Assembly (NCBI GenBank): GCA_964604675.1
Contig: CAZSAT010000188.1
Location: 1-10,140 of the forward strand
Origin: CAZSAT01 sp964604675
GTDB taxonomy: Bacteria; Myxococcota_A; UBA796; CAJQPC01
Reading direction: 5' to 3'
Length of the DNA stretch: 10,140 nucleotides
Positions 1 to 8,972 of this stretch are shown one piece after another. Each line of letters begins with the position of its first letter. Positions within the stretch are counted from its first letter, which is position 1. The notes under the pieces are model-generated. The model worked only from the letters and a program-made list of their open reading frames with translations, made no database searches and was not told where the DNA came from. The translations under genes and the position numbers were made by a program.

Positions 1-818
1 AGCTGCGCGAAGGTCATCACGCCCATCTCGATGAAGGCCTCGCCCTGGCGACAGCCGCGCTCCTCCATGATGGCGAGGCTCTCCTTGAGCTGCTCCTCGG
101 TGATCTGGCCGGCGCGGTACAAGAGCACCCCGAGCACACTCTCCTTCTCGAGCGGCTCGGTCCTCCAGCCGACCGGGCCCCCCTGGAACACGAAGCCGAA
201 GCGGTGGGTGCCGTCGCCCTGCACGACGGTCAACAGGCCCGTGGACCGCGCCACGGCGATGTTCACGAGCGCATCGCGCAGGCTTCGGTCGCTGAGGCTG
301 CCCTCGAAGTCGGGATCCCGGTCGGCGAGATCGGGCAGCGAGAAGCCCTGTCCTCGCTCTTCCTGCACCACCGGCACGCCGGCACCGCCCCCCGCAGCGG
401 CGGCCGCACGAGCCGCACGAGCCGCCTGCTTGACGGCTTCGTCGGCCTCCGCGCGCACCCGCGACAGATCGGCTTGCGCCTCGTCGAGCGCAGCCTTGGG
501 GATCAGCTGACCGCGTCGCACCAGGATGGTCTGGACCTGGTCCATGACGCCATCGAAGGTGTCGAGCTCCCGCTGGGCCTCCGCAGGAAACTCGAGCACG
601 CGCAGACCGACGCTGTCTTCGTTCTTGAAGATCACCTGGCCCTCGAACGGCCCGACCCGTCCGATGAGCGGTGCGACGAGATCGATCCGGAGCTCCGGTG
701 CAGGCTCGTCGTCGAGAGCCGTTCGGGCGATCATGAAGTTGCCGGAGCGGATCTCCTCGATCGTGTCGAAGAAGCGCACCAGATCGTCGAACTGCACTCG
801 CGCGTAGCGGGTCGCCAT
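1..818 (-). CDS. PilZ-like / DUF4388 (PATAN) domain protein, C-terminus off the window
   Basis: An open frame runs from ATG at 818 to the window edge with no stop: 272 complete residues plus the first two bases of a Leu codon. The start is supported by a strong Shine-Dalgarno (GGAGGT, 825-830) six bases upstream. Residues about 1-100 resemble a degenerate PilZ-type beta barrel, including FEGQVIFKNEDSVGLRVLEF at 58-77. Residues 110-145 form an Ala/Arg/Glu-rich, probably helical linker. Residues about 172-272 match DUF4388/PATAN in style (FEGSLSDRSLRDALV, then TGLLTVVQ), followed by a LGVLLYRAGQITEEQL helix pair like those in type II secretion/MshE N-terminal regions. No signal peptide or membrane segment is visible, so it is probably cytoplasmic. 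Such proteins are common in myxobacteria and usually assigned to signalling or motility, but the specific role is unknown. It starts 21 bases after the epmB stop on the same strand, so it is probably co-transcribed with epmB. The DUF4388 call is moderately firm; the PilZ call is tentative. Confidence 0.75.
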   Translation of the reverse strand, partial: MATRYARVQFDDLVRFFDTIEEIRSGNFMIARTALDDEPAPELRIDLVAPLIGRVGPFEGQVIFKNEDSVGLRVLEFPAEAQRELDTFDGVMDQVQTILVRRGQLIPKAALDEAQADLSRVRAEADEAVKQAARAARAAAAAGGGAGVPVVQEERGQGFSLPDLADRDPDFEGSLSDRSLRDALVNIAVARSTGLLTVVQGDGTHRFGFVFQGGPVGWRTEPLEKESVLGVLLYRAGQITEEQLKESLAIMEERGCRQGEAFIEMGVMTFAQ

Positions 819-839
819 CCAGGGACCTCCGCGGGCAGT

Positions 840-1865
840 CTACCGCGGCTCCGAGGCCAAGCGACCGGTCGCGACCGCGTCGGCGACCCGCACCTTGCCG
901 CTCCCGTCAGGGAGATCGACCACATAGGTCGGCAGGGCGAGCCCGCTCACCTGCCGCGACAGCGCCCGATGGATCGCCAGGCCGCGGTGCGGTGAGACCC
1001 GGAGGTGCGCATTCCCCCGCGCCGCGTCGGTGTGGTGCAGGTAGTAGGGCTTCACGCCGAGACGGACCAGCGCACGGCTGAGCTCGGCGAGCACCGCCGC
1101 GTCGTCGTTCACGCCCCTCAAGAGCACGCTCTGGTTCAGGACCGGCAGACCCGCCTGCACGAGGGCGCGCAGCGCCCGCTCCGACCCGCTGTCCAGCTCA
1201 CGCGGGTGGTTGGCATGCACCACCACCCACAGCGGCCGTCGTCGCGCCAGGCCGGACACCAGCATGGGCGTGATCCGGTCCGGCGCCGTGATGGGCGCTC
1301 GGGTGTGGATGCGCACCACGGGCACGGCTGCGTGCAGAGCATCCAGCACCCCGAGCAGGCGTTCGTCCCGAACGGCGAGCGGGTCCCCGCCCGAGAGGAT
1401 GACCTCCTCCACGCCGGACGCCAGGCACCAGGCGACCGCCCTGGCGAGCTCCTCCTCGGTCGGGTCTTCGGCGCTCGAAGGGCTGTGGTCGCGCCGGAAG
1501 CAGTACCGGCACATGAGGTGGCAGCGCTTCGTCAGCAGGAGCAGGCAGCGGTCCGCGTGCTTCTGCACCACCCAGGGCACCGGGCAGAGCGCCAGCTCGC
1601 CCACAGGGTCGACCCGATCGCCCGGAGCGTCTTCGAGCTCGCCCGCGCTCGGAAGCGCCTGCAGGGCAAGCGGGTCCGTCGGACCGCCATCGATCAGCTC
1701 GAACCAGCGGCGCGGAATGCGCACGGGGAAGCGGCGAGCCGCCGCGACCCAGACCTCGGGATCCACCCAGGCATGCCGCGCCACCGCTTCCACGCGGCCC
1801 ACCACGTTGGAGGGCTTGGCTCGGGCGTGATACCGACGCTGCCCAGCTTGGAGCGAATCAGACAT
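840..1865 (-). CDS. epmB: EF-P beta-lysylation protein EpmB (lysine 2,3-aminomutase family radical SAM enzyme)
   Basis: 341 residues, close to the length of E. coli EpmB (342). EpmB converts (S)-alpha-lysine to (R)-beta-lysine, the substrate that EpmA loads on EF-P. The radical SAM iron-sulfur motif CHLMCRYC is at residues 115-122 (Cys115, 119, 122), followed by FRR. SGGDPL is at 158-163, the family motif HANHPREL at 217-224, LNQSVLLRGVNDD at 243-255 and KPYYLHHTD at 272-280. The C-terminal YVVDLPDGSGK (314-324) supplies Lys324, the expected PLP Schiff-base lysine. The C-terminal zinc cysteines of clostridial catabolic lysine aminomutases are absent, which fits EpmB. Adjacent efp and epmA make the assignment strong. 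The ATG at 1865 overlaps the divergent efp ATG, with only a distant GAGG (1879-1882) as ribosome site. In-frame GTG codons around residues 21-22 are alternative starts that would still keep all catalytic parts. Confidence 0.92.
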   Translation of the reverse strand: MSDSLQAGQRRYHARAKPSNVVGRVEAVARHAWVDPEVWVAAARRFPVRIPRRWFELIDGGPTDPLALQALPSAGELEDAPGDRVDPVGELALCPVPWVVQKHADRCLLLLTKRCHLMCRYCFRRDHSPSSAEDPTEEELARAVAWCLASGVEEVILSGGDPLAVRDERLLGVLDALHAAVPVVRIHTRAPITAPDRITPMLVSGLARRRPLWVVVHANHPRELDSGSERALRALVQAGLPVLNQSVLLRGVNDDAAVLAELSRALVRLGVKPYYLHHTDAARGNAHLRVSPHRGLAIHRALSRQVSGLALPTYVVDLPDGSGKVRVADAVATGRLASEPR

Positions 1866-2430
1866 GGCCGTCTACCAGACCTCGCAGTTCCGTAACGGGC
1901 TCAAGATCGAGCTCGACGGATCGCCGTTCGTGATGACCTACTTCCAGTTCGTGAAGCCTGGCAAGGGCACAGCCTTCACGCGGACCAAGCTGAAGAACCT
2001 GATCACCGGAGCGGTCATCGAGCGTACGTTCCGGTCGGGCGAGACCGTGGAGGCCGCGGACTGCGAAGAGATCACGATGCAATACCAGTACGAGGACTCC
2101 GGCATGTACTACTTCATGTCGATGGAGACCTACGAGACGATCGGCATCGACGGCTCCATCATGGAAGACGAGTCGCTGTACCTGATCGACTGCCTCGAGT
2201 GCAACGTGCTCATCTACAAGCAGCGGCCGGTCGGCGTGAGCCTGCCGAACTTCATCGACACCGAGATCACACACTGCGAGCCGGGCGTGAAGGGCAACAC
2301 CGCCCAGGGCGCCACCAAGCCGGCCACCATCGCCAATGGCGCGGTGGTGCAGGTCCCGCTCTTCATCTCGGAAGGCGAGACCATCAAGGTCGACACGCGC
2401 ACCAAGGAGTACCTCGGCCGGGTCCGGTGA
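1864..2430 (+). CDS. efp: Elongation factor P (EF-P), lysylatable Lys34 type
   Basis: 188 residues, the usual EF-P length. EF-P binds between the ribosomal P and E sites and promotes peptide-bond formation at consecutive prolines. Three beta-barrel domains are recognisable: an N-terminal KOW-like domain (1-64), a central OB domain (about 66-127, with DSGMYYFMSMETYE) and a C-terminal OB domain (about 130-188, with GNTAQGATKPATI and ending EYLGRVR). The modification loop FVKPGKGTAF at residues 29-38 places Lys34 at the position lysylated in E. coli, and Pro32 and the flanking glycines agree with EpmA-modified EF-Ps rather than the rhamnosylated Arg32 type. The start MAVYQTSQFRNGLKI aligns with known EF-P N-termini. 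GGAG at 1850-1853 lies ten bases upstream. The stop overlaps the epmA start, and the modifying enzymes are on either side, so the function is secure. Confidence 0.97.
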   Translation: MAVYQTSQFRNGLKIELDGSPFVMTYFQFVKPGKGTAFTRTKLKNLITGAVIERTFRSGETVEAADCEEITMQYQYEDSGMYYFMSMETYETIGIDGSIMEDESLYLIDCLECNVLIYKQRPVGVSLPNFIDTEITHCEPGVKGNTAQGATKPATIANGAVVQVPLFISEGETIKVDTRTKEYLGRVR

Positions 2431-3263
2431 ACGGCACCCCCACGGTCCCGGTCCTTCGTGCCCGGGCCGCCCTGCTCTCAGCGCTGCGTGCGTGGCTCCA
2501 GCACCACGGGTTCCTGGAGATCGACGTGCCTGTGCGCGTGCGCTCCGGTGCGCTCGAGGAGCACCTCGAGGCGCTCGCCGTGGGCGAGATGTGGCTGCAC
2601 ACCAGCCCTGAGTTCGCCCTGAAGCGGGTACTGGCGGCGGGGCTGCCCCGCATCTACGCGATCAGCCCGTGCTTCCGAGGCGAGGAGCAGGGCCGCCTGC
2701 ACGCGACCGAGTTCACCATGCTCGAGTGGTACCGCAGCGGTGTCGGGTACCGCGAGATCGCGGAGGACCTCCAGGGCCTCCTCGCCGCCGCCGCGCAGGC
2801 TGTCGGCCGCACGCTGCCCCGCGTCGAACACCTGACGGTCGCCGAAGCCTTCTCGGCGGCCGGAGGACGTCCCTCGGATCCAATCGAGGCGCAGCGGCTG
2901 TGGGTCGCGTCCGTGGAGCCCCAGCTGACGGCTCCGACCATCGTCTGGGACTTCCCGGCGGACGAAGCCGCCTTCGCCACCGTCCGAGGCGGCACCGCGG
3001 AGCGCTTCGAGCTGTACTGGAACGGGGTCGAGATCGCGAACGCCTTCACGGAGTTGACCGACGCGACGGAGCTCCGCACCCGTTGGGCGCGCAGCAACGG
3101 CGCTCGGGAGGCCGCGTCACGCCCACCCCACCCCATCGACGAGCGGCTCATGCGGTCCGTAGGGACCCATCCCCGCGCAGGAGGCATCGCGGTGGGCGTC
3201 GATCGGCTGCTCGCCGTGCTGTTGGAGCGCGACGACATCCACCGCCTGCGCGTTCAGGGCTGA
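2427..3263 (+). CDS. epmA: EF-P--(R)-beta-lysine ligase EpmA (PoxA/GenX, truncated class II LysRS paralogue)
   Basis: 278 residues from a GTG at 2427 that overlaps the efp stop by four bases (GTGA, 2427-2430), indicating translational coupling. EpmA activates beta-lysine with ATP and transfers it to EF-P Lys34. It is a LysRS catalytic core without the tRNA anticodon-binding domain, as here. Motif 1 region: GFLEIDVPV (28-36). TSPEFALKRVL is at 59-69. Motif 2: FRGEEQGRLHATEFTMLEWY (83-102). Late active site: RFELYWNGVEIANAFTELTD (193-212) and HPIDERL (235-241). Motif 3: GGIAVGVDRLLAVLL (252-266). Ala255 aligns with the alanine that, as I recall, distinguishes E. coli EpmA (Ala298) from the glycine of true LysRS. 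The protein is about 47 residues shorter than E. coli EpmA, through a shorter N-terminus and a compact segment between motifs 2 and 3 (about residues 140-180). The frame stays open upstream to 2199, but that would lie inside efp and add no EpmA-like sequence. Confidence 0.94.
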   Translation: MNGTPTVPVLRARAALLSALRAWLQHHGFLEIDVPVRVRSGALEEHLEALAVGEMWLHTSPEFALKRVLAAGLPRIYAISPCFRGEEQGRLHATEFTMLEWYRSGVGYREIAEDLQGLLAAAAQAVGRTLPRVEHLTVAEAFSAAGGRPSDPIEAQRLWVASVEPQLTAPTIVWDFPADEAAFATVRGGTAERFELYWNGVEIANAFTELTDATELRTRWARSNGAREAASRPPHPIDERLMRSVGTHPRAGGIAVGVDRLLAVLLERDDIHRLRVQG

Positions 3264-3292
3264 CCGCGATACAGCGCGCTCTCGGAGGAGAG

Positions 3293-4024
3293 ATGGAGCT
3301 CGACGGGCGCATCGCGCTGGTGACCGGCGCAACGGGCGGGCTGGGTGCCGCCATCTGCAGGGAGCTGACGTCAGCGGGCGCTCAGGTCCTGGTCAGCTAC
3401 CGGCGCTCGCCCGACGCCGCGGCCACGCTCTGCGAGGAGCTCGGTGGTGGAGCGCAGCCCATCCAGGCGGACCTGAGCACCACCGAAGGTGTCGACGCCC
3501 TCTTCGCTGCAGCGGACGCCGTCGGGGACCTCGACGTGCTCGTGAACAACGCCGGCATCACCCGCGATGGCCTGATGCCGCGGATGTCGGACGCGGACTG
3601 GTTCGAGCTGATGGACGTCAACTTGCACGCCACGTTCCGAGCGTGCCGCGAGGCGGCTCAGCGCATGATGATGCGGCGCTCGGGCAGCATCATCAACATC
3701 GCCAGCATCTCCGCCGTCCGCGGAAACGCCGGACAGGCCAACTACGCGGCGTCGAAGGCTGCGGTCGTGGCCATGAGCCGATGCCTCGCGAAGGAGCTCG
3801 CTCGCCGCAAGGTCCGGGTGAACGCCGTCGCGCCGGGCTTCTTCGACACCCCCATGACCCAGGCCATGCCCGAGCGCGCGATCGAGATCGCGGTCTCGCA
3901 GGTCCCCATGCGGCGCATGGGCCAGCCCGAGGAGCTGGCGGGCATCGTGCGCTTCCTGGCCGGCCCGCGAGCCAGCTACATCACCGGACAGCTCTTCTGC
4001 GTCGACGGCGGCCTCACCGCATAG
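3293..4024 (+). CDS. fabG: FabG-like 3-oxoacyl-ACP reductase (short-chain dehydrogenase/reductase)
   Basis: 243 residues, almost exactly E. coli FabG length, from ATG 3293 with GGAGGAG (3284-3290) just upstream. The family reduces 3-oxoacyl-ACP to 3-hydroxyacyl-ACP with NADPH in fatty acid elongation. The Rossmann glycine motif TGATGGLG is at 11-18, NNAG at 85-88 and Asn110 in DVNL. The catalytic triad is Ser138, Tyr151 and Lys155, within GNAGQANYAASKAA (145-158), the same numbering as E. coli FabG. PGFFDTPM (181-188) and YITGQLFCVDGG (229-240) complete the family pattern. Two changes matter for cofactor choice. The usual SRG after TGA is TGG, losing the FabG arginine that helps hold NADP phosphate, but Arg37-Arg38 after strand 2 could still favour NADPH. 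It lies 29 bases after epmA, probably in the efp operon, and no other fatty-acid genes are in view. An acetoacetyl-CoA reductase or another SDR substrate is possible, so the symbol is less sure than the family. Confidence 0.85.
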   Translation: MELDGRIALVTGATGGLGAAICRELTSAGAQVLVSYRRSPDAAATLCEELGGGAQPIQADLSTTEGVDALFAAADAVGDLDVLVNNAGITRDGLMPRMSDADWFELMDVNLHATFRACREAAQRMMMRRSGSIINIASISAVRGNAGQANYAASKAAVVAMSRCLAKELARRKVRVNAVAPGFFDTPMTQAMPERAIEIAVSQVPMRRMGQPEELAGIVRFLAGPRASYITGQLFCVDGGLTA

Positions 4025-4042
4025 TGAGGCACGGGGGATCCC

Positions 4043-4046
<4 letters not shown>
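4024..4046. terminator. Candidate weak bidirectional hairpin between convergent genes
   Basis: The six-base arms GTGAGG (4024-4029) and CCTCAC (4041-4046) form a perfect inverted repeat around an 11-base GC-rich loop. They span the 18-base gap between the stop codons of the plus-strand SDR and the minus-strand Hsp70, and both stop codons touch the stem. There is no T-run on either side, so it is a poor intrinsic terminator and may be chance. Confidence 0.3.
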
Positions 4047-6580
<2,534 letters not shown>

Positions 6581-6652
6581 GAACTCCCTGTGGCCCCGTG
6601 AGCGTGCGCCCCAGCGAGAGCGAGTCTATCAGAGGTGGAGATCGGCGCAGGG

Positions 6653-8062
6653 TCAGCCCTCGTCGGCGAAGAGCGGCAGCTGGCTCCGGGGCACTCCATC
6701 GGATGGGGGCACCGGGTAGTCGAGGCTGAAGCAGGCGTCGCACCAGCCCGCACCCCCCTCGCCGAGGTCCCCGCGAAGGCGCTCCAGATCGAGGTAGGCG
6801 AGGCTGTCGGCGCCCACGAAGCGGCAGATGGCATCGGCGTCCTGCTCGTGGGCGACCAGCTCGGACTGCGTGGGCGTGTCGATCCCGTAGAAGCAAGACC
6901 CCACGATCGGCGGGCTGGCGATGCGGAGGTGGACCTCGCGCGCCCCAGCCTCTCGGAGCATGCGCACGATCTTCTTCGAGGTCGTGCCACGGACGAGGGA
7001 GTCGTCGACCACCACCAGCCGCCGACCGGCGATCACATCGCGCACCGGGCTCAGCTTCAGCTTCACCCCGAGATCGCGCCCGTCCTGGCTCGGTTCCAGG
7101 AAGGTGCGCCCCACGTAGTGGCTGCGGATCAGGCCCTGTTGGAACGGCAGGCCCGAGGCCTGGGCGTACCCGAGGGCCGCGGGGGTGCCACTGTCGGGAA
7201 CCGGCATGACCAGGTCGGCTTCGACCGGGTGCACGTCGGCCAGGAGCCCGCCGTGGCGATGACGCATCCCGTAGACCGAGCGCCCGAAGGTCTGCGAGTT
7301 GGGTCGCGAGAAGTAGATGTGTTCGAACACGCACGCGCGGCGTGGTTGTCGTGGAAAGGGACGCAGGCTGTGCTCCCCCTGGTCGTCGATGATCACCATC
7401 TCCCCCGGCTCGACCTCCCGCTCGAAGGTGGCGCCGATGAGGTCCAGAGCACAGGTCTCCGAGACGGCCACCCAGGCGTCGCCCAGGCGCCCGAGCACCA
7501 AGGGACGAAAGCCATGCGGGTCGCGGACCACGACCAGGTGGCGGTTCGAGAGCAGCACGAGGCTCCATGCACCCTGCACCTGGCCCAGCGCATCGACGAG
7601 ACGGTTGACGAAGCTCTGTTGCCTCGAGGTGGCCAGCAGGTGGAGGATGACCTCCGTGTCGCTCGAGGTGGCGAAGATCGAGCCGCGCGCCTCCAGCTCG
7701 GCCCGAAGCTCCACGGCGTTGACGAGGTTGCCGTTGTGCGCGATGGCGACCTGTCCGTGCTGGTAGCGCACCACGAAGGGCTGCACGTTGCGGAGTGCAC
7801 CCCCGCCGGCCGTGCTGTACCGCACGTGCCCCACCGCGCAGTCCCCGCTCAGGCTCGCGAGCTCGGGCTCACCAAACACGTCGCCGACCAGACCGCGGCC
7901 TCGGAGCAGGCGGACCCGGTCGCCCTCCCCCACCGCGATGCCCGCTCCCTCCTGACCGCGGTGCTGCAGCCCGTGGAGTGCGAGGCAGGTGAGACGAGCG
8001 GCTTCGAGGTGGCCGAACACGCCCACCACGCCGCACTCGTCCCGGAAGCGGTCGAAAGCCAC
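6653..8062 (-). CDS. purF: Amidophosphoribosyltransferase (glutamine PRPP amidotransferase) PurF, Fe-S type
   Basis: 469 residues from GTG 8062. PurF makes 5-phosphoribosylamine from PRPP and glutamine, the first committed step of purine synthesis. The N-terminal nucleophile hydrolase domain starts at Cys10 (CGVVGVFGH), with LHGLQHRGQEGAGI following and HNGNLVN at about 109-115. The C-terminal phosphoribosyltransferase domain carries the PRPP loop VVVDDSLVRGTT (350-361). A nine-residue propeptide ending DE before Cys10 would be removed to free the catalytic cysteine, as in Bacillus subtilis PurF. Cys244, Cys390, Cys441 and Cys444 fall where B. subtilis PurF binds its 4Fe-4S cluster (CVFEHIYFSRP, CFYGIDTP, WCDACF), so this is the iron-sulfur class, not the E. 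coli class. The GTG lies four bases after the purC stop. No clear ribosome site is seen, so coupling to purC is likely. An in-frame upstream ATG at 8152 would overlap purC by 86 bases and add 30 residues unlike PurF. Confidence 0.96.
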   Translation of the reverse strand: MAFDRFRDECGVVGVFGHLEAARLTCLALHGLQHRGQEGAGIAVGEGDRVRLLRGRGLVGDVFGEPELASLSGDCAVGHVRYSTAGGGALRNVQPFVVRYQHGQVAIAHNGNLVNAVELRAELEARGSIFATSSDTEVILHLLATSRQQSFVNRLVDALGQVQGAWSLVLLSNRHLVVVRDPHGFRPLVLGRLGDAWVAVSETCALDLIGATFEREVEPGEMVIIDDQGEHSLRPFPRQPRRACVFEHIYFSRPNSQTFGRSVYGMRHRHGGLLADVHPVEADLVMPVPDSGTPAALGYAQASGLPFQQGLIRSHYVGRTFLEPSQDGRDLGVKLKLSPVRDVIAGRRLVVVDDSLVRGTTSKKIVRMLREAGAREVHLRIASPPIVGSCFYGIDTPTQSELVAHEQDADAICRFVGADSLAYLDLERLRGDLGEGGAGWCDACFSLDYPVPPSDGVPRSQLPLFADEG

Positions 8063-8066
8063 GCGG

Positions 8067-8801
8067 TCAGGCGCCGAACGCGGTCCCGAAGACCCGCTGG
8101 TACACCTCGCGGTAGGTGTCACCGAGATCTCCGATGTCCCGTCGGAAGACATCCTTGTCGAGCTTCCGGCCCGTGGCCGTCTCCCAGAGGCGGCAGCCGT
8201 CCGGCGTGATCTCGTCGGCGAGCAGCACCTGGCCGCTGGACGCCCTGCCGAACTCGATCTTGAAGTCGACCAGCGTCACGCCGAGGTCCGACCAGAACTT
8301 GCAGAGCACGCGGTTGACCTCGAGCGCAGCGTGGCGGAAGTACTCCAGCTCCCACTGCTCGGCCCAGTTGAAGAGCAGCGCATGGCAGTCGCTCATCGGT
8401 GGATCGTTGAGCTCGTCCGACTTGTAGAACCACTCGACCATGGGCCCGGACAACGTCAGGCCTTCTTCGAGCCCAAAGCGTCTCGACGCCGAGCCCGCCA
8501 CGACGTTCCGCACCACGACCTCGACCGGGATGATGTCCACGCGACGACAGAGCTGATCGACCTCGCCGAGCCGCTTCACGAGGTGCGAGGGAATCTTGCC
8601 CTGCTCCTCCACCAGGCTCATCAGGTGCCAGTTCAAGGCGGCGTTCACCGCGCCCTTGTCCCGCACCTCGGCGTGCTTCACGCCGTTGAAGGCCGTGGCG
8701 TCGTCCTTGTAGTGGACGACCACGTGACCGGGGTCGCCGACGACCTCCCAGACCTGCTTCGACTTGCCCTCACGAATCAGGGCACCACGCTCCACGGACA
8801 C
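8067..8801 (-). CDS. purC: Phosphoribosylaminoimidazole-succinocarboxamide synthase (SAICAR synthetase) PurC
   Basis: 244 residues, in the range of stand-alone bacterial PurC (about 237). It joins aspartate to CAIR using ATP, giving SAICAR in purine synthesis. Family signatures: EGKSKQVW (12-19) at the ATP-binding start, YKDDATAFNG (31-40), VEVVVRNVVAGSASRR (93-108), DFKIEFG (about 178-184) and LADEITPDGCRLWE (about 193-206). The start is GTG at 8801, with GGAG (8807-8810) five bases upstream; a second GTG at codon 3 is a minor alternative. It is followed after four bases by purF, so the two are co-transcribed. A tRNA-Leu gene lies 74 bases upstream on the same strand. Other purine genes are not in the window. 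Confidence 0.97.
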   Translation of the reverse strand: MSVERGALIREGKSKQVWEVVGDPGHVVVHYKDDATAFNGVKHAEVRDKGAVNAALNWHLMSLVEEQGKIPSHLVKRLGEVDQLCRRVDIIPVEVVVRNVVAGSASRRFGLEEGLTLSGPMVEWFYKSDELNDPPMSDCHALLFNWAEQWELEYFRHAALEVNRVLCKFWSDLGVTLVDFKIEFGRASSGQVLLADEITPDGCRLWETATGRKLDKDVFRRDIGDLGDTYREVYQRVFGTAFGA

Positions 8802-8875
8802 AGCGACTCCGCAACTGGATGTTGCTCGGCAACTATCCGCGCGCCTTCGGGGAGCTTGCGACGATGGGGTGAAAG
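8802..8875 (-). promoter_or_regulatory. purC leader with two mutually exclusive short hairpins next to the ribosome site
   Basis: In the minus-strand direction the 74-base gap between the tRNA and purC contains GTTGC (8833-8829), GCAAC (8825-8821) and GTTGC (8815-8811). The middle arm can pair with either neighbour. The second pairing ends directly against the GGAG ribosome site (8810-8807), so the two folds could differ in access to it. A weak -10-like GATAGT (8837-8832) lies just upstream without a convincing -35. No purine riboswitch core is recognisable and no T-tract follows either hairpin. Five-base arms can arise by chance, so regulation is only a suggestion. Confidence 0.25.
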
Positions 8876-8957
8876 TAGGGGCGGAGGGAGTCGAACCCTC
8901 ACGACCTCAGGTCACTCGATTTTGAATCGAGCGCGTCTGCCATTCCGCCACGCCCCC
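8876..8957 (-). tRNA. tRNA-Leu, anticodon CAA
   Basis: 82 nucleotides folding as a class II tRNA. The acceptor stem GGGGGCG pairs with CGCCCCT (first pair G-U), with bases T8 and G9 following. The D-stem is GCG/CGC. The anticodon stem CTCGA/TCGAG encloses the loop TTCAAAA, with anticodon CAA at 8924-8922 reading UUG. The long variable arm is 14 bases with stem GACC-TGA-GGTC, typical of Leu, and the T-arm is GAGGG-TTCGACT-CCCTC. The discriminator is A73, the leucine identity base. The 3' CCA is not encoded (CTT follows), so CCA must be added enzymatically. The 5' end is 15 bases after the stop of the upstream lamin-tail gene, and no clear promoter or downstream terminator is visible. Confidence 0.95.
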
Positions 8958-8972
8958 GCTTCACCCGGATCC

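Noticed and set aside
1807..1834. Possible sigma70 promoter for efp (TTGGAG at 1807, GATACC at 1829).
   Set aside because: Only three of six matches in each box. In a GC-rich genome this is not distinguishable from chance.
204..1895. Long plus-strand frames (204-995 and 1005-1895) opposite the DUF4388 gene and epmB.
   Set aside because: They are mirror images of coding sequence with conserved motifs on the minus strand; no family resemblance.
2199..2426. In-frame upstream extension of epmA inside efp.
   Set aside because: Translation is Arg/His-rich, out of frame with efp and unlike any EpmA. GTG 2427 gives the correct N-terminus and classic stop-start overlap.
6581..6652. Heat-shock operator (CIRCE) or sigma32 promoter ahead of the Hsp70 gene.
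   Set aside because: No TTAGCACTC inverted repeat and no convincing promoter boxes in the 72-base gap; only the AGGGAG ribosome site is clear.
8063..8152. Upstream ATG for purF overlapping purC.
   Set aside because: It would add 30 residues unlike PurF and bury the catalytic cysteine at residue 40. GTG 8062 gives a Bacillus-like short propeptide.
6635..8209. A 524-codon plus-strand open frame opposite purF.
   Set aside because: It is the reverse-complement shadow of purF codons, with no recognisable motif or ribosome site.
8802..8875. Purine or other riboswitch before purC.
   Set aside because: The gap is only 74 bases and lacks the conserved junction and loop bases of known purine-sensing aptamers.
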